Assembly: GCA_910587755.1 (NCBI GenBank)
Contig: CAJUNZ010000056.1
Location: forward strand, 1 to 19,296
Source of the DNA: an uncultured Acetatifactor sp.
GTDB taxonomy: Bacteria > Bacillota > Clostridia > Lachnospirales > Lachnospiraceae
DNA: 19,296 bases
Direction of reading: 5' to 3'
Below, piece after piece: positions 1-7,521 of this stretch. The position numbers and the translations under genes were made by a program. Each line of letters opens with the position of its first letter. The stretch's first letter is position 1. The notes beneath the pieces were generated by a model. The model saw only the letters and a program-made list of their open reading frames with translations, was not told the DNA's origin and did not search any database.

Positions 1-60
1 GTCCTTGCCGCCAGTTCCCTGGGTTCTGCCGCAGATACTGCTCAGATGATCCAGATGGGG
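1..60. other. Stretch discordant with the flanking glycosyltransferase
   Basis: Read on the minus strand, the PMT-like protein matches family expectation up to CMGLGVAS (codon 61-63). Relatives I remember continue there with a K-W-T-G/C-type motif and another membrane helix. Here the frame stays open but gives a polar, low-hydrophobicity string starting PHLDHLSSICGR. Read on the plus strand, the same bases give a protein-like string starting VLAASSLGSAADTAQ. This could be a contig-end chimera, a real rearrangement or simple divergence. The sequence does not decide. Confidence 0.35.
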
Positions 61-2367
61 ACTGGCCACCCCCAGCCCCATGCACAGACCGCAGGCCCCC
101 AGGGGGATCCAGGTCTTTTTCAGGGGAGTGTCATAAAAGCTTGTCTCCATGTATTGGTACATAAAATAGTACATTAACAGCACAAAGAAAGTGATGTACA
201 CATCAATGGTGGCGATGCGTGTCTGGGCAAAATGCATAAAGTCAAAGGCAAACAGGGTGGAGGCCAGCAAAGCCAGGGGAAGGTACCCTGAGATCTTCCT
301 GGCGAACAGGTAGATCAGAGGCACCATGGCAATGCCGAAGAGGGTGCCCGCAATGCGCCATCCAAAGGGATTCATGCCGAAGACCAGGGTGCCCAGAGCG
401 ATGAAGATCTTGCCCAGGGGCGGGTGGGTATTCTCATAGGAAGTGAGCCCGTGGACAAACTCATAGGCGGTCCGGCCGTGGTAGATCTCGTCAAAATACA
501 TGCTGTTGCGGAAGGTGCTGACCCCCGGATAGAGATCCGTCTCGTCGAACAGCCCCTGGTAGGCCGTGTGGGCTGTGGGAAGCAGGGGGGAGCCGTTTTC
601 GTCCAGAAACACCAGTTCCAGAAGGGAGGCCTGGTTGTCCTGAAGAGTCAGGCGCAGCTGCTGCATACCCCCGTTTATGGGTTCAGTCTGCCAGGTGAAC
701 ACATTTCTCAGGGTGATCTCTCCCAGATTCGTCCAGTCCTGGGTGGAATCGGCCCTGCCTTCCAGGGTGAAAACTCTCCCGTGCCAGGGGGCTATGTAGT
801 AGGCCAGGGAGGCGGGGGCCTGGGAGCCGAAGTCCAGTTCCACCGACTGGCCCTGGGTCATGTCGTAGGCACTCTCAGGGGCCTGCATGTCTCCCAGGTC
901 ATAGAGGGCAAAACAGGAGTACACCAGAGTTACCGCAGCCATACAGAGGAAATCCGCTCTTCCCAGGGGCTTTTGCTTTCTGGAAGGCCTGGGGGCCAGG
1001 GGCAGTTTTTTCTCCAAAGCAAGGAGCACACCGGACTTGCCGGTATCCTGGAAAGTGTTCCGATGCCAGAGAATGGTTTCGCCGCCTGCCTTTCCGTAGA
1101 GCTTCCAGGCGAGAAAGCACAGGAAAATCTCCCCTGCCAGCATTCCTCCGGAGACCAGAAGGATGATGGCGGCTTTCCGGTCATAGCTGGCAGGATCATA
1201 GAAGAACAGGACATTGCAGGTGTTGTAAAAGTGCAGGATGGAAAAGCCTCCATAGCACAGGTAGGTCAGGCGGGAGGGCTTGTACACATAGGCCAGCAGC
1301 AGAAGCAGCAGTCCCGGGTACATGTAGCGCTCGTGCATGCGCACGGACAGTACAAAAATGCTGATTACCAGCAGCGCGGCCAGGAAGGGATATTTTTCCC
1401 TGTCCCTGGGGCGGCGAAGGCTTAACACAAACACCAGAATCACTGTGGCGGCAATGGCGGCCATGCCGTAGGCCACATAGGGAATGCCCAGGAAGGTCTC
1501 CTCCTGGCTGACCCAGTTTTTGCCCAGAAATCCCCACAGGTTGTATGCGTTTACCGCCGCGTAAGGGTAGGAACCTACAGTGTTGAAATACTGTTCCCAC
1601 ACGTTCAGAAAGCCGAAGGGCAGCACGGCCAGAACCAGCCCTCCTATGGAGGCAAGTCCCTGGAGGAGGTTTTTAAAGAATTTCTTCCAGGAGAAATCTT
1701 TCAGGAATACATGGTCCAGGATGCCTGCCAGGAGTATGGGGCCGAACAGCAGCGTCTGGGGCTTTACCAGCACGCCTAGGGCAAAGCTCACATAGGCAGG
1801 GAGCATCTTTCTCCTCACCAGGCTCAGGCACATACAGGCCACGCAGAGGGTGAACACAGAGTCCACCTGCCCCCACACGGAGGAATTCAGGATCACGGCG
1901 GGATTGAACAGGAAGGCGGCACACAGGAAGAAGGCCTGCACGTCTGTACACTTTTTCTGGGCTTCCTTAAGCACCAGGTATCCGCAGGCCAGATCGCAGA
2001 CGATGGCGGGAACCTTGAGCAGTATCAGGTGAGGGACGGAGTAGTACTCCAGGGCAAAGAGCTTTCGGATCGCCCCCAGGATCCACAGCACGTACATATA
2101 TCCGGGAGGATAGTCGGTGAAGACGTCGGGAGAATAGAAATCTCCCGGCCCCAGCTGGAAGATCCGGTCCGCCCAGGAGGCGAAACAGGCTGTGTCGTTT
2201 CCGAAGCCCTCGGACAGGGAGGCGGCGAAAAGCCGCAGGATAAGGGCAATGTAGAAAAGAGTAACCACGTAAAGCCTGCTCAGCCTGCCCCGCCGGCACT
2301 CAGCCTCCAGACAGCATAATCCCAGGATCAGGATTCCAAGTATGGCAAAAAAATGAATTAGTAACAT
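1..2367 (-). CDS. Large two-part GT-C membrane glycosyltransferase (PMT/ArnT-like), partial
   Basis: A polytopic membrane protein of at least 789 residues; the C-terminus is beyond the left edge. Many hydrophobic segments alternate with short loops. The N-terminal half (about 1-470) has an acidic loop after the first membrane segment (N57, D58) and the motif DYPPGYMY from residue 85, as in GT-C enzymes using lipid-linked sugars. The second half opens with an exposed beta-rich stretch (about 500-620), then shows the classic PMT_2 signature: FDEIYHGR with D626-E627 and THPPLGK at about 647-653, followed by TRIATIDVY. The family transfers a sugar from a polyprenyl-phosphate donor to protein or cell-wall glycan on the outer face of the membrane; acceptor and sugar cannot be told here. 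The start is ATG 2367-2365, preceded by GGAGG at a good distance. The gene is transcribed divergently from the ABC operon. The last 20 visible codons (1-60) look foreign to the family. Confidence 0.85.
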   Translation of the reverse strand, partial: MLLIHFFAILGILILGLCCLEAECRRGRLSRLYVVTLFYIALILRLFAASLSEGFGNDTACFASWADRIFQLGPGDFYSPDVFTDYPPGYMYVLWILGAIRKLFALEYYSVPHLILLKVPAIVCDLACGYLVLKEAQKKCTDVQAFFLCAAFLFNPAVILNSSVWGQVDSVFTLCVACMCLSLVRRKMLPAYVSFALGVLVKPQTLLFGPILLAGILDHVFLKDFSWKKFFKNLLQGLASIGGLVLAVLPFGFLNVWEQYFNTVGSYPYAAVNAYNLWGFLGKNWVSQEETFLGIPYVAYGMAAIAATVILVFVLSLRRPRDREKYPFLAALLVISIFVLSVRMHERYMYPGLLLLLLAYVYKPSRLTYLCYGGFSILHFYNTCNVLFFYDPASYDRKAAIILLVSGGMLAGEIFLCFLAWKLYGKAGGETILWHRNTFQDTGKSGVLLALEKKLPLAPRPSRKQKPLGRADFLCMAAVTLVYSCFALYDLGDMQAPESAYDMTQGQSVELDFGSQAPASLAYYIAPWHGRVFTLEGRADSTQDWTNLGEITLRNVFTWQTEPINGGMQQLRLTLQDNQASLLELVFLDENGSPLLPTAHTAYQGLFDETDLYPGVSTFRNSMYFDEIYHGRTAYEFVHGLTSYENTHPPLGKIFIALGTLVFGMNPFGWRIAGTLFGIAMVPLIYLFARKISGYLPLALLASTLFAFDFMHFAQTRIATIDVYITFFVLLMYYFMYQYMETSFYDTPLKKTWIPLGACGLCMGLGVASPHLDHLSSICGRTQGTGGKD

Positions 2368-2447
2368 CAGGTACCTCCTACAGATATTTCCTTCTGGCCG
2401 GCGCAGGCCTGCCCGGCCCGCCGTATTTTGGTTTTAGAGACCACAAC

Positions 2448-2476
2448 ATTATATCAAAAAGGTTGATAGAAGAAAA
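2448..2476 (-). promoter_or_regulatory. Probable minus-strand promoter of the glycosyltransferase gene
   Basis: On the minus strand there is a perfect TATAAT -10 box (plus positions 2448-2453). A weak -35 (TTTTCT, 2471-2476) lies 17 nt away. This would give a leader of about 75 nt before ATG 2367. The region overlaps the plus-strand promoter and the inverted repeat at 2449-2471. Confidence 0.5.
2449..2471. repeat. Inverted repeat over the divergent promoters, candidate operator
   Basis: TTATATCAA (2449-2457) and TTGATAGAA (2463-2471) form 9-bp arms with one mismatch around a 5-bp centre. The inner six bases of each arm match perfectly. The right arm contains the -35 box of the plus promoter and the left arm overlaps the -10 box of the minus promoter, so a dimeric regulator here could control both directions. 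No regulator gene lies in the window. Confidence 0.4.
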
Positions 2477-2492
2477 GCATTTGTGTTATAAT
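2463..2492 (+). promoter_or_regulatory. Sigma-A promoter of the ABC ATPase-permease operon
   Basis: TTGATA (2463-2468) and a perfect TATAAT (2487-2492) are separated by 18 nt. Transcription would start near 2499, leaving a leader of about 35 nt before the ATPase gene. The -35 box is part of the inverted repeat at 2449-2471. Confidence 0.75.
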
Positions 2493-2532
2493 ATTTCGAT
2501 ATGGACAAAATGTTTGGGAGGTGAAGTGGGAT

Positions 2533-3237
2533 ATGGGGGCTTTTGTGAGCTTTCAGGATGTGGAAAAAGTCTACAGGACGGGGGAAGTGGAGATCCGGGC
2601 TCTCCATGACGTGAATTTTCTGGTGGAGAAGGGAGAGTTCTGTGTGATTGTGGGCGCTTCGGGAGCGGGCAAGACCACCATTTTGAATATATTGGGGGGA
2701 ATGGACACCCTTACGTCGGGACAGGTATTTCTGGACGGCAGGGAAGTTTCCTCTTTCAACAAAAAACAGCTGACGGCCTACAGGCGCTATGATGTGGGGT
2801 TTGTTTTCCAGTTCTACAACCTGGTGCAGAATCTGACGGCGCTGGAGAATGTGGAACTGGCGGCGCAGATCTGCCGGGATCCCCTGGACGCAGGGCAGGT
2901 GCTCAGACAGGTGGGGCTGGGAGAGCGTACCAATAACTTTCCCGCCCAGCTCTCCGGGGGCGAGCAGCAGCGGGTGGCCATCGCCAGGGCTCTGGCCAAG
3001 AATCCCAAGCTGCTTCTATGCGACGAGCCCACGGGTGCGCTGGACTACAATACGGGCAAAGCGGTGCTGAAGCTGCTTCAGGACACCTGCCGGGAAGTGG
3101 GCAAAACAGTCATTGTCATCACCCACAACCAGGCGCTCACCGCCATGGCCGACCGGATTATCACGGTCAGAAGCGGCACGGTGGTGAGCATGGAGGAGAA
3201 TAAAAACATTGTGGATGTGGAAGAGATAGAGTGGTAA
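2533..3237 (+). CDS. ABC transporter ATP-binding protein, MacB/LolD type
   Basis: A 234-residue cytoplasmic nucleotide-binding subunit that energises the FtsX-type permease encoded next. All ABC motifs are present: Walker A GASGAGKT (41-48), signature LSGGEQQ (140-146), Walker B LLLCDEP (160-166) with catalytic E165, the D-loop GALD just after, and the switch histidine H198 in VITHN. The spacing and the GALD loop match the LolD/MacB/FtsE group, which works with FtsX-fold permeases in lipoprotein release, export or mechanotransmission. I start at ATG 2533 because GGAGGTGA (2517-2524) is an ideal ribosome site for it. That site overlaps the alternative GTG at 2521, which therefore is unlikely to be used. 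The permease ATG lies 32 bases after the stop, so the two are surely cotranscribed. Confidence 0.93.
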   Translation: MGAFVSFQDVEKVYRTGEVEIRALHDVNFLVEKGEFCVIVGASGAGKTTILNILGGMDTLTSGQVFLDGREVSSFNKKQLTAYRRYDVGFVFQFYNLVQNLTALENVELAAQICRDPLDAGQVLRQVGLGERTNNFPAQLSGGEQQRVAIARALAKNPKLLLCDEPTGALDYNTGKAVLKLLQDTCREVGKTVIVITHNQALTAMADRIITVRSGTVVSMEENKNIVDVEEIEW

Positions 3238-3269
3238 AACCAGCCGGGGGCGGCGGGACAGGAGGAGCA

Positions 3270-6200
3270 ATGAAAGGGGTCTGGAAATCTACATTCAGGG
3301 AGATATGGGCAAGTCTGGGGCGTTTTACGGCTATTTTTGCCATCATCGCCATGGGGGTGGGTTTTTTTGCGGGGCTGAAGGTGGCCAGGGAGGCCATGAC
3401 GGACACGGTGAAGAGTTATCTGGACAATCATGCCTTCTATGATTTCCGGCTTCTCTCCACGCTGGGCTTCGGCCAGAAGGATGTGGACTCGTTTGCCCTG
3501 GCGGAGGATGTGAAGGCGGCGGAGGGCGCCGTGTCCTTTGACATTCTGTGCCGGCTGGAGGACGGCAGCCAGACAGCGGTGAAGGCCATGAGCCTGCCGG
3601 AGACGGTGAACACGCCCAAGCTTGTGGCGGGCAGGATGCCGGAGGAGCCGGGGGAGTGTCTGGCGGACAGCAGAATGCTCACGGAGGATCAGATTGGTTC
3701 CGTGCTGTGTCTTTCCCAGGACAATACCTCCGGGGATCTGGAAAATTTTGCTCTGAAGGAGTATACTGTGGTGGGGCTGGCTCAGTCCCCTCTGTACCTG
3801 CAGTATGAGAGGGGAAATACTTCCCTGGGCGCGGGACGCCTGGGGGGATTTATCTACCTTATGCCGGAAGGGTTTGCGGTGGATTATTTTACGGAAGTTT
3901 ATGTGAGGTTCAGATATGGCTCTGCCGGTGAAAGTTCAGCGAGACAGAGCTTTGAACTGTACAGTGAGGAATATGACGCTTTTATTCAGGAGAAGACAGG
4001 CGTCTGGGAGCGGCTGGCGGATCAGGCCGTCCAGGCACACCGCCAGGAGATCTATGATGCGGCGGAGGAAGCGCTGAACCAGGCAAGGCAGGAGCTTGAG
4101 GAGAAGGTCGGTCAGGCGGAAGAAGAGCTTGCGGAGGCGGAAAAGGGTCTTGCGGAGGCAGCGGCCCAGCTAGCGGAGGGGGAGGCGGCTCTGGAGGATG
4201 CCCGGGAAGAGCTGGACCAGGGGAGGCGCACTCTGAAGGAGAATGAGGCCCGGCTGCAGGAGGCCCGGCTGGAAATCGCCCAGAGGGAGACTCAGATCCG
4301 GGAGACTGAGGCTGCCATCGCCCAAAGCGAGGCCCAGATCCGGGAGACCGAGGCCGCCATCACCCAAAGCGAGGCTCAGAACGGCGACGGACTGATGTCC
4401 CTGACCGAGGCAAAGCTGCAGGTGGCTGCAGGGAAAGAGGCCATTGCAGAGGCAAAGCTGCAGCTTGCCGACGGCGAGGCCGGCATTGCCCGGGGCTGGG
4501 AGGAACTGGTGGAGGCTGAAGCGCTGCTTGTGCAGAAAACCAGGGAGCTTGAGGAGGGGAAGGAAGAGTATGCCCGGGGAGAGCGGGAGTATCAGGAGGG
4601 CCTGCAGGAACTTCGGGAGCAGACCCAACAGGCCCGGGAGGAGATTGCCCGGGCCGAGGCCGAGCTTGCGGGCCTGGCCAAGGCCCAGGCCTATGTCCTT
4701 GGCAGGGATACCAACATAGGGTATCTGTGCTTTCAGAATGACTCCGGCATCATTGAGGGCATTGCCAATATTTTCCCCGTGTTCTTCTTTCTGGTGGCGG
4801 CCCTGGTGTGTATTACCACCATGAACAGGATGGTGGAGGAACAGCGGACGCAGATCGGCGTGCTGAAGGCTCTGGGTTTCGGGGAGCGGGCGGTGATGTC
4901 AAAATATGTGACCTACTCCGGCCTGGCTGCCTTGGGAGGCTGTGTTTTTGGCTTTTTCCTGGGCACCTGGGGGTTTCCGGAGGTGGTCTGGTTCTGCTAC
5001 AGGATCATGTATTCTGCGGATCCAATCGGCTATGTGTTCAGCTGGCAGCTGGCCCTGATCTCCCTGACAGTGTCCCTGCTGTGTTCCATTGGCACTACCT
5101 GGCTCTCCTGCAGGGTGGAGCTGGCCCAGGTGCCGGCGCTGCTTATGCGGCCCAAAGCCCCCAGGGCGGGGAAGCGGGTGCTTCTGGAGCGGCTGCCCTT
5201 TCTCTGGAAGCGTCTGGGATTTCTGCGGAAAGTATCCCTGCGGAATATTTTCCGCTACAAGAAAAGGCTCTTTATGATGGTGGTGGGCATCAGCGGCTGC
5301 ACGGCTCTGCTGGTGACTGGCTTTGGCATCAAAGACTCCATTGCGGATGTGGCGGATATGCAGTTTGGGGAGATTCAGACCTATGACATAGGGATCTCCC
5401 TAAGAGTGGGGGCGGACCGGGCCCTGGAGCAGAAGCTTGCGGATCTGGGATTTGAGGAATACACCGTCGTGATGGAAAATAATATGGATCTGGTCACGGA
5501 CAAAGGGGTGGATCCTGTTACCCTTGTGGTTGGCCGGGGGGAGGAGATGGGACCTTTTTTGAACCTTCACAGGTCGGATGGGGAGAACATTCCCTATCCG
5601 GCTTTCGGGGAAGCGGTGGTATCCGATAAACTGGCCAGGATGTGGGGGATCCATGTGGGAGATGCGGTGACACTCAGGGATCAGCATATGCGGACCCTGA
5701 CGGCAGTGGTCACAGGGGTGTATGAAAACTATATCTATGACTATGTCCATATCTGTGAGGAGACCTGGGTGGATCAGATGGGGGAGGAACCGGAGCGGAA
5801 GACGGTGTATCTGAACCTGCAGGAGCCGGAGCCCGGGACAGCCTCCGGGGAAGATGTCATCCATGAGGCCGCCGCCCTGCTGATGCAGATGGAGCAGGTG
5901 ACAAATGTCACGGTGAATGCGGATACCATGGAGCGTCTGGGCAATATGCTCCGGAGTCTGGATATTATTGTTGTTGTGGTGATCTTCTGTGCGGCGGGTC
6001 TGGCGTTTATTGTGCTGTACAATCTGACCAACATCAATATCACTGAGCGGATCAGGGAGATCGCCACCATCAAAGTGCTTGGGTTTTATCGTAAAGAGAC
6101 GGCGGCCTATGTGTTCCGGGAAAATGTGTTGCTCACGGCTATGGGCCTGGCCCTGGGGCTTGTGCTGGGGCGCGGTCTGCACTGGTTTGTGATGAATGAG

Positions 6201-6359
6201 ATCCAGGTGGACATGATGAATTTTGTGGCTTATGTGAAGCCGGTGAGTTATCTCTACAGCGGGGTGCTCACCCTGGTCTTTGCCTGGTTTGTGAACCGGG
6301 TAATGGGCCGGAAGCTGGAGCATATCAGTATGACGGAGTCCCTGAAGAGTGTGGACTGA
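3270..6359 (+). CDS. FtsX-family ABC permease with a giant extracellular coiled coil
   Basis: A 1029-residue permease partner of the preceding ATPase. In order: cytoplasmic start and TM1 (about 19-40); an extracytoplasmic MacB-core-like domain (about 41-240); a long Glu/Ala/Gln-rich coiled coil (about 243-475); a first FtsX three-helix bundle (about 493-640) containing EEQRTQIGVLKALGF; a second N-terminal helix (about 660-690, after LRNIFRYKKR); a second extracytoplasmic domain; and a second FtsX bundle (about 892-1020) with TERIREIATIKVLGF. The two cytoplasmic xxxIxxLKxLGF-type loops are the coupling helices for the ATPase. One chain thus carries two FtsX halves, so it likely acts with an ATPase dimer. 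Coiled-coil insertions occur in relatives of peptide-export and envelope-stress systems; substrate is unknown. I chose ATG 3270 (GGAGGAG just before it) over GTG 3231, which overlaps the ATPase gene and adds a Gly-rich tail. Confidence 0.9.
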   Translation: MKGVWKSTFREIWASLGRFTAIFAIIAMGVGFFAGLKVAREAMTDTVKSYLDNHAFYDFRLLSTLGFGQKDVDSFALAEDVKAAEGAVSFDILCRLEDGSQTAVKAMSLPETVNTPKLVAGRMPEEPGECLADSRMLTEDQIGSVLCLSQDNTSGDLENFALKEYTVVGLAQSPLYLQYERGNTSLGAGRLGGFIYLMPEGFAVDYFTEVYVRFRYGSAGESSARQSFELYSEEYDAFIQEKTGVWERLADQAVQAHRQEIYDAAEEALNQARQELEEKVGQAEEELAEAEKGLAEAAAQLAEGEAALEDAREELDQGRRTLKENEARLQEARLEIAQRETQIRETEAAIAQSEAQIRETEAAITQSEAQNGDGLMSLTEAKLQVAAGKEAIAEAKLQLADGEAGIARGWEELVEAEALLVQKTRELEEGKEEYARGEREYQEGLQELREQTQQAREEIARAEAELAGLAKAQAYVLGRDTNIGYLCFQNDSGIIEGIANIFPVFFFLVAALVCITTMNRMVEEQRTQIGVLKALGFGERAVMSKYVTYSGLAALGGCVFGFFLGTWGFPEVVWFCYRIMYSADPIGYVFSWQLALISLTVSLLCSIGTTWLSCRVELAQVPALLMRPKAPRAGKRVLLERLPFLWKRLGFLRKVSLRNIFRYKKRLFMMVVGISGCTALLVTGFGIKDSIADVADMQFGEIQTYDIGISLRVGADRALEQKLADLGFEEYTVVMENNMDLVTDKGVDPVTLVVGRGEEMGPFLNLHRSDGENIPYPAFGEAVVSDKLARMWGIHVGDAVTLRDQHMRTLTAVVTGVYENYIYDYVHICEETWVDQMGEEPERKTVYLNLQEPEPGTASGEDVIHEAAALLMQMEQVTNVTVNADTMERLGNMLRSLDIIVVVVIFCAAGLAFIVLYNLTNINITERIREIATIKVLGFYRKETAAYVFRENVLLTAMGLALGLVLGRGLHWFVMNEIQVDMMNFVAYVKPVSYLYSGVLTLVFAWFVNRVMGRKLEHISMTESLKSVD
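4293..4490 (+). repeat. Two pairs of 42-bp tandem repeats in the permease coiled coil
   Basis: Pair one: 4293-4334 and 4335-4376, encoding QIRETEAAIAQSEA and QIRETEAAITQSEA. Pair two: 4407-4448 and 4449-4490, encoding EAKLQVAAGKEAIA and EAKLQLADGEAGIA. Each unit is 14 residues, exactly two heptads, so copy-number change would lengthen the coil without breaking its register. Confidence 0.85.
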
Positions 6360-6426
6360 AACTGGTTTCCAGGGGATGGATTGCCGTATTAAAATAATTG
6401 TAAACTGTTGATTGGGGGGGATAAAA

Positions 6427-7254
6427 ATGAAGTTTGACATGCACTGCCATACAAAGGAGGGGTCCCTGGACGGAAAGGTGCCCATAGCGGAATTTGCCGC
6501 CAGGCTGCAGGAGATGGGGTTTGACGGGATGCTCGTCAGCGACCATGACTCCTACAACGGTTATCGGGCGTGGAAAAAAATAAGGGACGCCTTCCGGGAG
6601 AAAGATACTCCCTGGGAGCAGGAAGACGCCGGGGAGAAGGATTTCCTGGTGCTGAAGGGCGTGGAATATGATACCATTGACGCGGGGCATATCCTTGTGA
6701 TCATGCCTGAAGGTGTGAAGCTGAAGATTCTGGAGCTGCGGGGGCTTCCCGTGCTCTTTTTGATAGAGATTGTCCACAGGCACGGGGGGATCCTGGGTCC
6801 TGCCCATCCCTGCGGGGAGAAATACCTTAGTATTACCAACACCAGGAAGCACAGGAACTGTCTGGCGGTGATGGACAGATTTGACTTTCTGGAGGGATTT
6901 AACGCCTGCGAGAGCCACGAGAGCAACGCAAGGGCCATGGAGATTGCGGAGGAATACGGGAAGCCTGCCTTTGGAGGAAGCGACGCCCACAGACCCGACT
7001 GTGTGGGGCTTGGATTTACGGAATTTCAGGGAGAAATCACCTGTGAATCGGATTTGATCCGGCTTGTGAAAGAGAAGGGCCAGGAGTCCTGTGTCTGCGG
7101 CGGGGAGTACTATACCCACACCACCAAGAGCAGGATCGGCAGAGCCAACAGCATTCTGGTGGAATCTTTCTGGTTTTACAACCGGGTCGGCAGCATGCTG
7201 CGGCACAGAAAGCGGAAGCGGGAACTGGGCAAGATGTACATTCGGATAAAATGA
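6427..7254 (+). CDS. PHP-domain metal-dependent phosphohydrolase
   Basis: A 275-residue cytoplasmic protein with the PHP fold, which uses a metal cluster to hydrolyse phosphate esters. Candidate metal ligands are seen at each expected place: H6 and H8 in MHCHTKEGS, D39 and H40 in SDHDSYNG, E80 in GVEYDT, H127 in AHPCG, H164 in ESHESN, and D186 and H188 in GSDAHRPD. The set resembles the YciV/TrpH-like and CehA-like single-domain PHP proteins; the true substrate (nucleoside phosphate, sugar phosphate or other) cannot be told. The C-terminal 35 residues are rich in Arg/Lys (RHRKRKRELGK), beyond the usual PHP core. Start is ATG 6427 after a GGGGGG ribosome site. A TTG at 6412 in the same frame lies upstream of and into that site and is rejected. 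It follows the permease stop by 67 nt on the same strand and may share its transcript. Confidence 0.85.
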   Translation: MKFDMHCHTKEGSLDGKVPIAEFAARLQEMGFDGMLVSDHDSYNGYRAWKKIRDAFREKDTPWEQEDAGEKDFLVLKGVEYDTIDAGHILVIMPEGVKLKILELRGLPVLFLIEIVHRHGGILGPAHPCGEKYLSITNTRKHRNCLAVMDRFDFLEGFNACESHESNARAMEIAEEYGKPAFGGSDAHRPDCVGLGFTEFQGEITCESDLIRLVKEKGQESCVCGGEYYTHTTKSRIGRANSILVESFWFYNRVGSMLRHRKRKRELGKMYIRIK

Positions 7255-7261
7255 AGAGTTG

Positions 7262-7301
7262 TTACAGAGTTATTGCAATTTTAAGCTTTCTTTCTCTGTA
7301 A
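7262..7301. repeat. AT-rich inverted repeat after the PHP gene
   Basis: TTACAGAG (7262-7269) and CTCTGTAA (7294-7301) are perfect 8-bp arms around a 24-nt centre. There is no T-run after the second arm, so it is not a convincing terminator. It may be an operator upstream of the promoter at 7337-7345. The string TGCAATTTT also occurs twice nearby (from about 7274 and 7319). Confidence 0.35.
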
Positions 7302-7336
7302 TTCATAAAATCTTAAGGTGCAATTTTGGGAGAGTG

Positions 7337-7345
7337 TGATATACT
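7337..7345 (+). promoter_or_regulatory. Extended -10 promoter of the six-gene cluster
   Basis: TGATATACT contains the TG extension at 7337-7338 and a TATACT -10 box at 7340-7345. No good -35 hexamer lies 17 nt upstream, which is usual for extended -10 promoters. It would give a leader of about 170 nt before the first binding-protein gene. Confidence 0.5.
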
Positions 7346-7521
7346 CTATATGTGCCGGAGGCAGGTCCTGCAGTTTTTTTGGCGGGAAACAGTCTTTCTG
7401 GTTTGGACATATTTCCGAAGGGGAGTGATATTTGAGTAAGGTGTAAATCTTATAAATATCCTGACGGAAAGCATTTCCTAAATTGTATCAGTCCGCTCTG
7501 AGTGGACGGGGAGGTAAGATG
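7346..7521 (+). other. Long untranslated leader of the six-gene cluster
   Basis: No convincing small ORF or known riboswitch core was recognised. Visible elements are a short palindrome GCAGGTCCTGC (7361-7371) with seven T residues soon after (7374-7380), a small hairpin GGAAA/TTTCC (7466-7478), and a 7-bp hairpin with one G-U pair, GTCCGCT/AGTGGAC (7491-7507). The last abuts the ribosome site GGGGAGG (7508-7514) and could affect initiation. The palindrome plus T-run is too weak to call a terminator. Confidence 0.35.

Noticed and set aside
424..1425. A 333-codon open frame on the plus strand
   Set aside because: It lies wholly opposite the glycosyltransferase, whose own frame has family motifs and membrane helices. 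The plus frame gives no recognisable domain and has no ribosome site.
5400..7206. Long minus-strand open frames (361 and 293 codons) opposite the permease and PHP genes
   Set aside because: His/Pro/Gln-rich translations typical of the complement of GC-rich coding DNA; the plus-strand genes have clear motifs.
7361..7380. Palindrome plus T-run as an intrinsic terminator or attenuator
   Set aside because: The usable stem is only 4 bp with a 3-nt loop, and it would sit about 10 nt after the presumed start site. Too weak to call.
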